From Combretum micranthum (taxonomy: Eukaryota; Streptophyta; Magnoliopsida; Myrtales; Combretaceae): DNA of 64,000 nucleotides. The position numbers and the translations under genes were made by a program. The stretch spans positions 101,750-165,749 of the forward strand of contig JAMXBD010002757.1 of the NCBI GenBank assembly GCA_024138025.1. Direction: 5' to 3'. Of this stretch, positions 13,277 through 24,296 are shown piece after piece. The notes beneath the pieces are model-generated. The model was not told where the DNA came from. It saw only the letters and a list, made by a program, of their open reading frames with translations, and searched no databases. Within the stretch, counting starts at the first letter, position 1; the number at the start of each line of letters is the position of its first letter.

Positions 13277-14150
13277 ATGGCTAGCAACAATAACACCAAC
13301 AATACTACTAGTAACACTGATTCAGATGCCAAATAAAGGATCCAATCCTTTGAGCAAGCTATGCTCAAGATGGTCGAACAAATGTAACTTCTCACCCAAG
13401 ATATAGGGCTACTTTGATCACCTGCGGAAGGACATTTCGAAACTCGAAAGGGAGAAAATGGTTATCCTAGCAAAGAAAAAGAAACAGACTATGTGCCCCA
13501 GTTTGAGCCTAACCCTAACAAATTGAAGAAGGAGTTAAAGGCTCAAAGCAAAGAAATGGAAAAGAGACTTTTCCTTCAGATTACTGAAAAATTGAAGGCA
13601 TTCGAGAAAGCTGATGGGTTTGACCAAGTTAGAATCACGAGTTTACCTATGGCTCAAGATGAAGCTTTCCTTGAAAAGTTCAAGGTGCCAGATTTTCAAA
13701 AGTGTGACGACACGGGATGCCTCAAACTACACACTAGGCTCTATGTGAGGAAGATAAGCCAATACACCAAGTATGAGTAGCTAATGATCCAGACTTTCTA
13801 GGATAGCCGCACAGGACCGACATTAACCCGGTATGCCCAATTAGACCTCAATGAGTTTAATACTATAACCAATACAAGTTCAGTATTGAAGTCACCCCAT
13901 CCATGTGGGACCTTAGCAGCATGAAAAGGAAGGAGGAGACTTTTAAAGAGTATGCCCAGCAATAGAGGGCATAGCAACCATGGCCGCCACACCTATCCTC
14001 GAGAAGGACTTGGTATTCGTTTTTATAAATACCTTAGAGGAGCCTTTTTTTCTCCCATTTGATTGGGCACACTTCAACAACTTTTCCGAAATAACGATTT
14101 TATGGGTTTACTTAATAAGCTAATGTTGCATGCTGATCTTGAGAAGGGTA
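13277..14150 (+). pseudogene. Ty3 gag relic (Ogre/Tat-like)
   Basis: The relic starts at ATG 13277 (MASNNNTNNT). It continues through a charged segment with stops, then a clean stretch at 13493-13780 with EKADGFDQVRITSLPM and FLEKFKVPDFQKCDDTGC. This is the plant Ty3 gag pattern of KFKVPDFEKYDGTGCP followed by a helical capsid region. After a TAG at 13778 the homology goes on in other frames: QYKFSIEVTPSMWDL-like text near 13860-13910 and ETFKEYAQ at 13939-13962. Gag forms the virus-like particle that packages the element's RNA. Here it is broken by at least five stops or shifts and cannot be functional. No zinc knuckle follows. Confidence 0.65.
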
Positions 14151-15900
14151 AGAACTTGGACACATTTTCCAGATGAGGAAGCAAAGATTGAAGATAGGGA
14201 GAAGAGGAGGTTCAGATCTTCAATCAGAGACCATTAAGCCTTAAATCATATTTCATCGGTCCTCCCTTTTCTCTCTCTCATGTTTTCCTAAAAAGCACTA
14301 TTATTACAATAGATTTTTAATTTTATTTAGTTCATGATGTGTGCCTTCATGAGAAACATACAGTCGATAAATATATGATTAAATTGTTTGAAAAATACCA
14401 CAATGATAAATAATTTAAATATGTGAAAAATTTTATAAAACTGTTTGAGAATTTACCTAAAAAGTTTTATCCCGTCAGCAAAAGGAGAGCTGTTGAGATT
14501 TCTAGTTCTTGCTTTGTGATGAAGAGGTGTCCATTGACCATGCTTTGGACAGTTAGTTGAAATAAAAGACAAGAAGCAATATGGTCTAGGAAAATGGAAA
14601 TAATAGATGATAGTATATGGCTGTAAGCATCCGAACTCAGATTCGAGTAGTGAGAACTGTCAAGGTGGCCATAGAGGGAGATGAATAAGTTGTCTCCAAG
14701 AACAAACTTAAGGAAAGGCCCTGTGTCCTGTGATAAGTAAGGGGAAATAACTGAAGCAATGTTGGAAAAAAGTGAAATGGGTTTTAAAGAAAGATTCAAT
14801 GTTCAAGCAATCCCAGTCATCATATCATATTCAATCCGTGGATCATTCTTCAAGTAAGAGATTATATTAGGATTTTGGCTATAGTTCTTAGGATGAGTTT
14901 CCTCAGAGTGAATTGGTCAGTAAGGGATTTGTGCTCTAAAGGGATCACAAACAATACATTCTTGAATTTTAGAATTTTTTTTTTAAAACATTACTTTTGA
15001 GCAACAACATTAGGCAAGTTGGTACATCATAAGGTAAGAGGCCTGTTGGAAAAGTTCTTAAACACTCATGGTTTGTTGATATGCTAAAGTTAATCAAAAA
15101 GCATCTATACAATATCTAATTTAGCTTCCGAACATGAAAAGGAAAGCTATGGTAAAGAAAGAAATTTCTTAAACAAATACTCAGTCTAATAGATCAAAAC
15201 TATAAATATATAAATAAATAGATAACGTATTAGTACCCCTTTTCCATATGAAGCTGGTATTATGTGCTTCAAGCTACATTAAGTTGACCTATGGATTAAA
15301 GTACTTATGTGCACTAGCATTGTTCCCACTGCCATGCCTAAATTTATCAAAAATTGGAAATAAGTAGATTTGTGCTTGAAATAACATTTCCTAAATATGG
15401 GCAACCGATTACGGCATGCAAAACTTCTAAATTTAGAGTGCCGAGTGAATTCCCCTTGTGTTTGACCTAATTGTGTTTTTATTTCATTTTTTAAATTATT
15501 TTTATTATATTATATATTAAAACATATTTAGTAATGTTATTTTATTAAATTAATTTTTTTATAAACCAATCATATAATGAGAATTACCCGATTAAAGCAC
15601 AATAAATATATATAAAATATTGATATACAAAATGCTAAAGAGGTAAAATCTATCGAAAAATAAAACGTGGAAATGGTTCAACAAGCGGCCAATGTTGGCA
15701 GAATACTTAAGATAGAATAACATGGATCAAAGGCTATTCATTGACTTAATAGTAATCAGTCAGCGTTTTTCATTAATTTATGGATCTAGAACTTCAATAT
15801 ATAATATATTCTTAAAATTTGAAAAAGTTCTGTTTCAGACACATACATGCAGAAACACGAGATGATATTTGAGATAATATGGCAGGAGTAGATCAAGTAT
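14151..15900. other. Unassigned DNA between the gag relic and the kinase pseudogene
   Basis: There is no convincing open frame. A 110-codon minus-strand frame at 14467-14799 has no motif and sits where further retroelement sequence might be expected, so it is not called. From 15480 on the DNA is AT-rich. Confidence 0.4.
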
Positions 15901-15913
15901 AAGATCAACAATC

Positions 15914-16228
15914 ATGGCATTCAAGTTTATGACATTCGATGTGGACGATGAATATCTGAATAATCATCCAGTGTCCCCCCCCTATTATGGTCCTTCTTGT
16001 GCTTCTTTTTCATCTTCAGAGTCTTCTACTGCTGCAGCTGGTATTTGCAATGGTTCTTTCGGTGTCAGTGGAATTTCTGGTCTACTTGTTGCTCAGCCTA
16101 CAGCTGACCAGCAGTTGTCTTCTCAGCTTCAGGTTCAACAATCCCAAAATCATGGCGGAGAAAGAAATAGCTTCTTATCAAAACTGATCAAACATCGAAC
16201 AAGGTTTAGTTTCTCTCTGGCTACTTGA
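15914..16228 (+). CDS. Short serine/glutamine-rich open frame before the kinase relic, unrecognised
   Basis: 104 codons from an ATG: MAFKFMTFDVDDEYLNNHPV, then a Ser-rich stretch, a Gly/Ser/Ile segment and a Gln-rich segment, ending in a basic tail. I do not recognise a domain. It lies 290 bases upstream of the MEKK1-like kinase relic on the same strand and could be the relic's non-kinase N-terminus, because plant MEKK1-type kinases have poorly conserved low-complexity N-termini. It could equally be a chance frame. Its composition is better than most shadow frames here. Confidence 0.3.
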   Translation: MAFKFMTFDVDDEYLNNHPVSPPYYGPSCASFSSSESSTAAAGICNGSFGVSGISGLLVAQPTADQQLSSQLQVQQSQNHGGERNSFLSKLIKHRTRFSFSLAT

Positions 16229-16519
16229 GATTGCGTTTACGTTGATTTAGTTTTAAATTTGATGTTAGAATTAGAAGCATGACGCACTAAGCTAAACTAA
16301 TATTTCATCGTTGTGACCATGTGTAAATAACCAAATTACGACAAAATCACTAGTAGGATTCTTTCATTATTGTGGTTACGTCATGCAACTAAGAGTCAAA
16401 GAACTGTCTTATTGATTATTTCCATTTTAACGGAGTCCTTGCATAAGTCTATGGCAAGGAAGTTGCCTAGAATGATCATGGTTCTTCAAGTTCTGCCACA
16501 AAACCCATGTCAAATATTT

Positions 16520-17320
16520 CTTCTAACGATATAATTCGGTGGAATTTTACGAATTGGAAAAAGGGTGAGCTTCTAGAGTGTGGGACCTTTGGCTCGGTGT
16601 ATGAGGGAATTGCAGAAGGTGGATACTTTTTCGCTGTAAAGAAAGTCTCCTTGCTCGACCAAGGAACTATGGGATGGCAATGAATTTTTCAGTTGGAAAT
16701 GGAGATTGTTCTTTTAAGCCAGTTCAAACATGAAAACATAGTTCGTTATTATGCCACTGCTAAGGATGACTCAAAGTTTCATATTTTTTCTCGAGCTAGT
16801 GACTAAAGGCTCCCTATTAAACCTATATCAGAGGTCTCGCCTTAGAAACTCCTCAGTGTCTCCATATACAAAAATTTTGGATGGTCTGAAGTATCTTCAC
16901 AACAAAATGTGCTTCATCGGGACATCAGATGTGCAAATATATTGGTCGATGCTAGTGGTTCCGTGAAAATAGCAAAATTTGGGTTGGGAAATTCCCCTAC
17001 ACTGATGTCAAATCATGCCAAGGGACGGCATTATGGATGGAACCTGACGTCCTGAGGGTCAAAAACCATGGCTATGGGCTTCCTGCTGACATTTGGGGTC
17101 TTGGGTGCACTGTCTTGGAGATGCTGACTCGCAAGTTTCCCTATGCACCCTTGGAAAGCATGCAGGCATTATTTAGGATAGGACGACGTAAGCCACCGCT
17201 AGTTCCTGAGACTCTCTCTAACGATGCAAGGGATTTCATTCTTAAATGTCTACAGTTAATCCAGAAGATCGTCCAACTGATGCTCAGCTTTTAAATCATC
17301 AGTTTGCGAGGAGGCCACTG
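16520..17320 (+). pseudogene. Intron-less MEKK1-like MAP kinase kinase kinase pseudogene
   Basis: The relic aligns by eye with the plant MEKK1 (MAPKKK) catalytic domain: glycine loop ECGTFGSVYEG, lysine motif FAVKKVSLLDQG, QFKHENIVRYYATAKDDSKF, ELVTKGSLLNLYQRSRL, ILDGLKYLHN, HRDIRCANILVDASGSVKIA, GTALWMEPDV, GYGLPADIWGLGCTVLEML, then FRIGRRKPPLVPETLSNDAR. Lesions: TGA at 16681-16683, an extra T in the run at 16783-16789, a missing A near 16905, and a missing base near 17255. The DFG motif reads KFG (AAA at 16975-16977), so the metal-binding Asp is gone, although HRD (16915-16923) remains. As I recall, plant MEKK1 genes have introns in this domain; here none is seen, which suggests a processed retrocopy. 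I find no poly-A tail or target-site duplication. Confidence 0.8.
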
Positions 17321-17654
17321 CTTGGATCCTTTCGCTGTGCTTGGATCCGGAGAAAGCCATGGAAATTGATGAAAACGTAAAGAAAAATGTATTTGGTAAT
17401 TTAAGTTGAGGGAGAAAGGGACAAAAAGGAAGGAAAAGAAGTGGAAAGTTTTCACTTTTTAACCCACTTCTTTTCTCTTCAATTTTGGAGAGAAATGGGT
17501 GAAAAGCGGAAATCTTGGAATTCAATTTGTAGTTTTGATATTTTGTTAAGATATGAACAGGAGACAATGCACTATGAAGTTCTCTATAGTGAGGTTGGTA
17601 ACTTTACGGATGACTTAGAAGGATTAGATCGTATTCTATCCTGTATAAGTGGAT

Positions 17655-18220
17655 TGAGCTTCTACAAAAAGTCATACATGGAAAACCAAGGGACACATTA
17701 CCTAAAATATAATATAATAAGGTAGCTAGTCAAGCCTTTGATATTTTAATACAAAACTACAGCCAACAAATATAGCATGATTGGTATGCAAGTCACAGCT
17801 AAGCTAGGTCAGTTGGAATAATATAGCTAATGTAGATTGCCTTCGCTCTACACCAACTCCCTCCCACATATAAATCTAAAGGCCTCCTAATACTTTTAAC
17901 AAGTGGTATCAGATCCCACTGCCTCGCAGCACTCGATCTAAAGAAATAAAAAACCCCTAGCACTAACCAAAAAATAAAATATAAAAAAAGAGGGCCCATG
18001 ATAATTAAAAAAAATACAAGGGCTTAAAAAAATGGCCCGCAATAAATAAGGGGAAAAAAAAAAAGGCAAGTCACAATTAGGTTAAGCCAGTTGGACTTGA
18101 GGGAGAGTGTTGAAAGATGAAAAAATCCCACATGGAAGACCAAGGGACAAACTACCTGAACTATAATATAATAAGGTGGCTAGTGTAGTTTGCCTCAAGC
18201 CTTTGGCATTTTTCCTATTT
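17655..18220 (+). mobile_element. TRIM-like LTR element, forward copy
   Basis: A first LTR at about 17655-17901 ends TTTTAACA. Then comes a methionine-tRNA-type primer-binding site TGGTATCAGATCC from 17904 and a short non-coding interior rich in A and G. A purine tract TTGAGGGAGAG precedes a second LTR from 18108 (TGTTGAAAGATG...). The two LTRs share the run from the CATGGAAGACCAAGGGACA-type words to ATAATATAATAAGGT. The second LTR breaks off at about 18214. The tiny non-coding interior fits a terminal-repeat retrotransposon in miniature that depends on other elements' enzymes. Confidence 0.65.
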
Positions 18221-18221
18221 A

Positions 18222-18538
18222 TCAAGGTCCTTTTTTTTAAGCCTTGTATTTTTTTTTTTAATTATCGTAGGCCCCCCTTTTTTTTATATTCTTTCTTAGT
18301 TGGTGCCACTTTTTTTTTTATCGAGTGCCGCGAGGCAATAGGCTCTTATACCACTTATTTAAAGTATTACTAGGCCCTTAGATTTTTATGTGGGACGGAA
18401 TTAATGTAGAATGACGCTATATTAGTTGGTAGTAACTTTGTGTTAAAATGCCAAAGGCCTTAGGCAATCTACAATATTATAGTATATTTTAGTTAGTTTT
18501 TCCTTTAGTCTTCCATGTGAGACTTTTGCATCTTTACA
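18222..18538 (-). mobile_element. Inverted partial copy of the same TRIM (interior and LTR)
   Basis: Read on the minus strand, the LTR begins at 18538 (TGTAAAGATGCAAAAGTC). It passes the same CATGGAAGAC words and ends near 18357. AAGTGGTATAAGAGCC (the PBS) and CCTCGCGGCACTCGAT follow, matching GCCTCGCAGCACTCGAT of the forward copy at 17920-17936. The copies are arranged tail to tail, so the locus can fold into a long hairpin. Confidence 0.65.
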
Positions 18539-20509
18539 ATATCCATTGCATATCTAAATTTTAATCCTTAATTACTTTTCTTTATGTCAACTACTAAAGG
18601 AGGCATATGCATATGTTTTAGTGCAAGATAAATTCGTTGTATATATCGAGATAGAATTGATTTCATCGGTTACTTTAGAGAATCGCTTCATTACATGTTT
18701 TAAGGAATTAGATTAATCTTCCAACGATGGGGCTTAAAAATATGTTTTTTGGTTGCTTAGAGAGATGTAAGGTAATTTACTATGTTTTCACAAGTGATGA
18801 CGTTTAGTGAGAGTAATCTTGGTTTATGACTAAATAAGGGAGCATTTGCTAATTTCTTCTTTACATGTTGGGTACGGGTTCTCCATCAAAGTAGGTAGAG
18901 TGCAGCCACATACAAATCATTAGGAAATCTTCTTATCATTTTGGTGTCAAATGAATTAAAACTAGCATTACATGTTTTTAAATGTTATTACATGGCTGCT
19001 ATTTGTTAGTGGATTTCAAAGAAACTTACTTCTGAGAATCTTAAAATGCATAGATGAACCCCTACATACTCCAGTTGTCAATCGAAATCCTACCTTTTTC
19101 AGCGCCTATTTACAGTCCTAGTTAAATAATGATCAATTTAGAATTTCCAAGTAATTACTTATTGTATCTAGGGCTGAAAATTTCCTCATAACAATGCAAT
19201 TCAGAGCCGTGATTATAAAGACAATGTGCATTAATGGATAGCAATAGCTAAGCGCATTCATTTAATAGGATGATTTGTTTCTTTCGCTATTATACTGCAG
19301 TAGATGGACTAGCAATGACCATTAATAGTAGTCTCTAGCTAGATAAGACAGTTTTAGCCCAAAAAAATATGCACTCTTTATCTTGTATCATTAAGAAATA
19401 GAATATGTATCTTCTACTTAAAACAGTGGAAAGCAAGGAAGCAAGGATGACAATGGGACATAATTTTGAGTGAAAACCTTTTCGTGAAGCATTAGTCATT
19501 AAATGTATAAAAATTTTGTTATTTATATTACAGAATTTATATTTACATACTATATATTATTTAAAATACAATAACATATTTGCTAGAAATATAATATACT
19601 ACTTAAAAATATAGTATATTTAAATATCAAAATATATAATAAAAAATAATTAGTTTAAAATGTAAAGTTAGTATATCTAAAATATCTAAATAGATATTAT
19701 ATTTTATTTTGATAATATATTAATGAAAAATATATTTGTATTATTTATAGTATGTTTATTATATAATTCTAACAAAATTAATATTTATAAGTTTTGTGTA
19801 ATTTCTTAATGTAATAACAAATGAAATAAAAATATATTACTTCAAAATATATAATTTACTAATTTAATAAAAATATAAATATAGTTAGTGCAAAAGTATG
19901 ATTATTATACATATCATTAAATATACGTAAAATTTTAAGCGTAATATTATTTATAAATACATATTCTATAATATTTTTAATAATATCATTTCATGGAAAA
20001 ATTATAATATAATAATTAATAATATTGTATAATAATAAATATATAATGTAAAATAATTATTTAAATGTAAACTTAGTATATATTATATATTATTTAATAA
20101 AATATTAATAAAAAATCCTTCATAAATAAGTAAAGTGAAATTATAAAATATGAATTAGTAAATTAAGTTAGTAATTAATTATAAAAGACATGTAAAACAT
20201 TTTATAGTTATAATGTTATAAATTGCAATATCTCTTAAATAAACAGTAGTGTAACTTCATTCATATTATATGATATGAATTGGTTCATTGGTTTAGTTCC
20301 TGCCAAAATTTCAATATTAAGTATTGAATAAAAATATGTTCAATATCGAGCACATGAGGTAAATGAGAATTTTTTTAATATTTATCTTAAATATTGGACA
20401 AATTTGTGACATAATAATTTTATTTATTTATTTATTTTCTAAATGAGTATTTAAAATAACTAATTGTAAATTAGAGACAAATCTACATTAGAAATTCTGT
20501 TATAAATTT
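18539..20509. other. AT-rich non-coding DNA
   Basis: No gene is seen. From 19490 to 20500 the sequence is extremely AT-rich, with ATATAATA-type words and no sustained frame. It ends abruptly where the integrase homology begins. Confidence 0.5.
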
Positions 20510-21511
20510 ATTGAAATGATTTGGATCATTGTAGATCGGCTAACGAAATCATCACATTTTATTCCACTGAGAGTTGGGTATTCACTCGAAAAGTTGGCCT
20601 AGATTTATATTTAGGAGATAGTGAGATTGCATGGTATACCAACGACCATCACTTCAGATAGAGATACCAAATTTGTCAGTCGATTCTGGAAAAGTCTTCA
20701 CAAAGCTCTTGGGACAAAGTTATAATTTAGCACAACTTTTCATCCACAAACGGACGATCAATCAGAAAGGATGATTCAGATTCTTGAAGATATTCTTAGA
20801 GCTTGTGCCCTAGACTTTAGAAGGAATTGGGATGAACACTTACCTCTAGTTGAATTTGCCTGCAATAATAGCTATCAGACAACGATTCAGATGGCTCCAT
20901 ATGAAGCATTATATGGGAGAAAATGTAGATCTCCTTTGCATTGGGATGAAGTGGGCGAAAGAGTGTTAATTGGTCCTGATTTGTTACAACAAGCAATTGA
21001 TAAGATTCAAATGATCAAACTGAGATTAAAAGCCGCTCCAGACCGATATAAAAGTTATGTCGATTTGAGAAGAAGACCTTTGGAGTGTGAACTTGGAGAT
21101 CATGCGTTTCTCAAGATGTCCCCAACAAAAGGAGTTTTTAGATTTGGAGTAAGAAGCAAATTGAATCCAAGATATATTGGACCATATGAAATTTTAGAAT
21201 GAATCGAGTCATTAGCTTATAGATTGGCACTACCACCAAGTTTATCAGGTGTTCACAACGTTTTTCATGTGTCTCAGCTTAGGAAATGCATATCTGATCC
21301 TAACGCTATATTGGACACAAATCAATCGAAGATACTACTAGATTTGACTACGGAGGAGAAACCGATTAGAATTGTAGGCAAAATGAACAAAGAATTGAGA
21401 AATAAAGTGATACCAATGGTAAAAGTCCAATGGAGTAATCAATCCGAGAGAGAAGCGATTTGGGAAGTGGAAAGCGTTATGAGACAAAAGTATCTTGAAC
21501 TTTTTTATTAA
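20510..21511 (+). pseudogene. Tekay-type pol relic: integrase core, GPY-like region and chromodomain
   Basis: One frame runs from about 20510 to the terminal TAA at 21509-21511. It reads [40 protein letters not shown] (second catalytic Asp); FHPQTDDQSERMIQ (catalytic Glu); YEALYGRKCRSPLHWDEVGE; NPRYIGPYEILE; ALPPSLSGVHNVFHVSQLRK; then the chromodomain-like tail. Stops are at 20600-20602, 20612-20614, 20723-20725 and 21200-21202. Integrase inserts the element's cDNA into chromosomes. In chromoviruses the chromodomain is thought to steer insertion to heterochromatin. This copy is non-functional. Confidence 0.9.
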
Positions 21512-21544
21512 GAAGGTAAGTTAAGTTTCGGGGACGAAACTCTT

Positions 21545-21558
21545 GAAGGAAGGAAAAA
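21545..21558 (+). other. Polypurine tract
   Basis: GAAGGAAGGAAAAA directly precedes the LTR start TGAAAT and follows the pol stop by about 35 bases. This is where plus-strand DNA synthesis would be primed. Confidence 0.7.
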
Positions 21559-24296
21559 TGAAATGATCTAAATTTAATTTCTATTTAACTTCCATGTATA
21601 TGTTTTATTTGTCTTAATTATTGAACTATATGAGCATATTGATTTATGAGAGTCATGTATGGTTATAGTAATATTGGAGTAGATGAGTTGGTAATAGTTT
21701 AAATGTGTCTAAGTTAGTATATCTTGAACATTACACATGTGTTATCTTGCATGTGTAATGAAATTAATGTCATTGTTTTATATATATTAATGTGTGTATA
21801 GTATAATTAACATTTGTATCTTTTATGCATTAATATGTTTGTGTTATGTTTAAATTTATAAAATCAACTTTTGAATTGTTTAAGAAATAGTTGACAGAAA
21901 TTTTACCCAATTAAGCCCAATTTTCATGCCTAAATTGCACCCAAATGAGCTCCAAATTAACCAAAGACTATTATGCCTTAAAAGTCAAACTTAAGATAAT
22001 AATAAGTCCAAAATTTGCTTAATTAAGCCCTCTTTTGGCAGCCCTCCCATTCCATACGAATTTTTCATCTTCTTTCTTTCCTTTTCTCTTTCCTTTCCTC
22101 CAAGTTACAAGCCCTAAACCAAAGATTAACACCAAGCTTATTGAATCAAAAATCTCTCCAAGCTAAGGCTTACTCATGTAAGTTAATACAGGTATAGCTT
22201 TTGTTTTATTTCCTTTCTTATAGTATCTATGTGAAATTTTTGGTAGAATGAGTTTAATATCTTTTGAGTTGTTTGGTTCATGCATTGATATAGGTTGGAT
22301 TGTGTTTTGTTATTATGTGAATTTGTTTATGTGATGTAGTAGTTATATGAAGTGTTTGGAAGGAATAATGTTGAATTAAGTAGTTGAAGTTGAGGATGAG
22401 TGGAATGGGATTTGAAGTGATTTAATGTGTTGATTCAATGTTCTAAGTTGCTAGGATTGATTAGTGTAGATAGGAGATAGTATATGAAGTTAAAAATGAA
22501 CTTGAAGAAGGATTAAAAGTGTTATAGGTTAGAAATTTGCAAAGTACAAAACAGGAGAAATAAGCTCTTTTCGAATAGGTCTGTTTTGAAAGTATACTGG
22601 CATCTGGCACTTCAACACGCTGGCGTAGAGGCGGTGTTGAAGTGAACATAATCGATTTTTTTAAAGCAGCTTTGAACGCCGCCGGCTTTTGCAAGAAAAC
22701 TTTGCAGCTTTTATTTTCCAAAAGGTACGTCGACCATTAGGGCTTCAACGCCGCCGGCGTATAGGCAGTGTTGGATTGGAACAGAATCAAAATATTTGAT
22801 GCCGGGTGAAATGCCGCCAGCATATATTTCCCACGCTGTCGGTGTTCATTCAAATTTTGCCTGCGTAGAAGGCCGCGTATCCCCTGAGTTTTTCAAATTC
22901 AAACTTCTTCAATCTTCAATCTTTACTTCATATATGATCTCCTAATGATGATATAAGCTAGATAAACATGTTTTATGCATGAATTGGATATTAAAACTAT
23001 ATGCAAAGATTATTGAATCTCCTTCCATAATTAATCTAAGATTATGATATATATATATATATATAGATGTGAATTCTAAATTCAATTATTGATTGTTTTT
23101 TATATTCTTATTTCAGTTAAAGGTTCTTCGATTAGTTCCTCTCCGAGTAAATATAGTGATATACTATTGGGTTCAGATACACAATAGCTTGTTTGTTGTT
23201 TGCTAGGACTAGGCATTCCTAAATGGATTTAATTCAATTCGCTTAATGCTTTGATGACTGGATGTCTATTACGTTGTTTAATCTGGTCCAAGGAGCAACA
23301 AACCTGTCATGATGCAATGACATGTTAGTTAGGCACTTAACCTAAGTCATGATATAATGACTTTACCATGATGCAATGGTACGCTATGATGTAATAGCGA
23401 TTCATTTTGGTTAAGTGAGTAGCCGATAGGGGGAATAGTATCCGAGTAACGTTTACTTAAACTTAGGGGAAATACCATAGTTTAGTTCAAAGTTTATTGG
23501 AACTTGTGAACTAGGCTCATGTTGTAGACTGAGTTTAAGTAGAGTCGGGCAATGACTTTTGAACCCTAAATAAAGCTATTTTCTTTATGGAATAAATATA
23601 GGAGATACAAGTATTCGAACTACTTATATCAACCCCTTGAGCAGTTGCTACCACTCAGGATTCCTAAATTCCCAGAGCGTGATCCCGAGGTTTGAATACC
23701 CTTCTGTTGTTTTGTAAAAGAAAACTTAATAAGATAATCACTTGTCTATTGATGCCTTCCATTTGATTTAAGTTTGGCTTGATAGCTTATTCTTGTATTT
23801 TGTTATTGTGTACTAGGCATTTGGCTCACTTTTGCTGCTTTGCAGATAATGTAGACGAGTTATATGATGATTTGGGTTACAGGTTAGACTTTGAGAAATT
23901 CATGGATGAGTGGGACGAATAGGACTCGAACACCCTGGATTTTTGGAGAAGCTTTTGTTCAAGCAAAAGTCTTTATATAGAAGGCTTGATAGATAAGCTT
24001 AAGCTGTAAAAACCTTAAGATCTCTTAGGGTTATTTTTGTATTAAGAAAACTTGTAATTTTATTAGTGTCTTATATTGACACTAAACTTTGTATATATGA
24101 TGTATATATATGTATAGATTGCTTTTATTAGCAATCTTGTTTTGTTAAAAGTTGTTTAAGAAGTTTTAGTAGATTTTATCAATCAATTTTCATAAATTGT
24201 TAGTTTAGGATAACCTAACATATAATGTGAAAATGTTATATGTGGTTAGGGACTCGGTACTCTAAATCTTGGGATTTAGTGAGTCGGGTCTTTACA
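21559..24296 (+). repeat. 3' LTR of the Del/Tekay element (2738 bp)
   Basis: The LTR starts TGAAATGATCTAAATT and ends AGTCGGGTCTTTACA. The reverse complement of the left end of the solo LTR at 37059 matches the right end (TCGGGTCTTTACA), which fixes the border. In order inside: a TC-rich tract near 22065-22100, a GC-rich CGCCGCCGGCGT-type block at about 22560-22880, an (AT)n run at 23047-23065, and the array of small hairpins at 23305-23399. The 2.7-kb length suits Tekay LTRs. Frames inside it are not genes. Confidence 0.85.
23305..23399. repeat. Array of four compensating hairpins in the Tekay LTR
   Basis: Four units each have a six-base arm, a centre of the form GAT(G/A)(C/T)A, and an exactly complementary arm: TGTCAT/ATGACA (23305-23322), AGTCAT/ATGACT (23345-23362), TACCAT/ATGGTA (23364-23381) and CGCTAT/ATAGCG (23382-23399). 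The outer four bases differ between units, yet every arm pair stays perfectly complementary. Three units are nearly contiguous. Confidence 0.9.

Larger units (their letters stand above)
6277..14150 (+). mobile_element. Degenerate Ty3 retrotransposon of the Ogre/Tat type (5' LTR, ORF1, gag; rest missing)
   Basis: The order of parts fits an Ogre/Tat (non-chromovirus) Ty3 element: an LTR beginning TGTAGACCCCATTTTTACCC at 6277, a tRNA-Arg-like primer-binding site near 7985, an extra ORF upstream of gag (about 8570-12900, split by a later insertion), and a gag relic at 13277-14150. An ORF before gag and a tRNA-Arg PBS are hallmarks of Ogre/Tat elements. I find no protease, RT, RNase H, integrase or 3' LTR to the right, so the element is truncated after gag. 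All coding parts carry several stops. The family call rests on remembered consensus features. Confidence 0.6.
20510..24296 (+). mobile_element. 3' part of a Del/Tekay-type Ty3 chromovirus (integrase, chromodomain, 3' LTR)
   Basis: The remnant contains the integrase core and C-terminus, a polypurine tract and a complete 3' LTR. Everything 5' of the integrase is missing: homology stops abruptly at about 20510 against AT-rich DNA. The C-terminal sequence with EEKPIRIVGK, VIPMVKVQWSN and WEVESVMRQKYLELF is characteristic of Del/Tekay chromoviruses. The reading frame has no shift but four nonsense codons, so decay has been by point mutation. Confidence 0.85.

Noticed and set aside
14467..14799. 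110-codon minus-strand frame
   Set aside because: It has no recognisable motif and lies next to a forward-strand retroelement relic. A chance frame is more likely.
23305..23399. CRISPR-like or direct-repeat array
   Set aside because: The units are short, diverged palindromes without spacers of regular length, and the DNA is a plant LTR.
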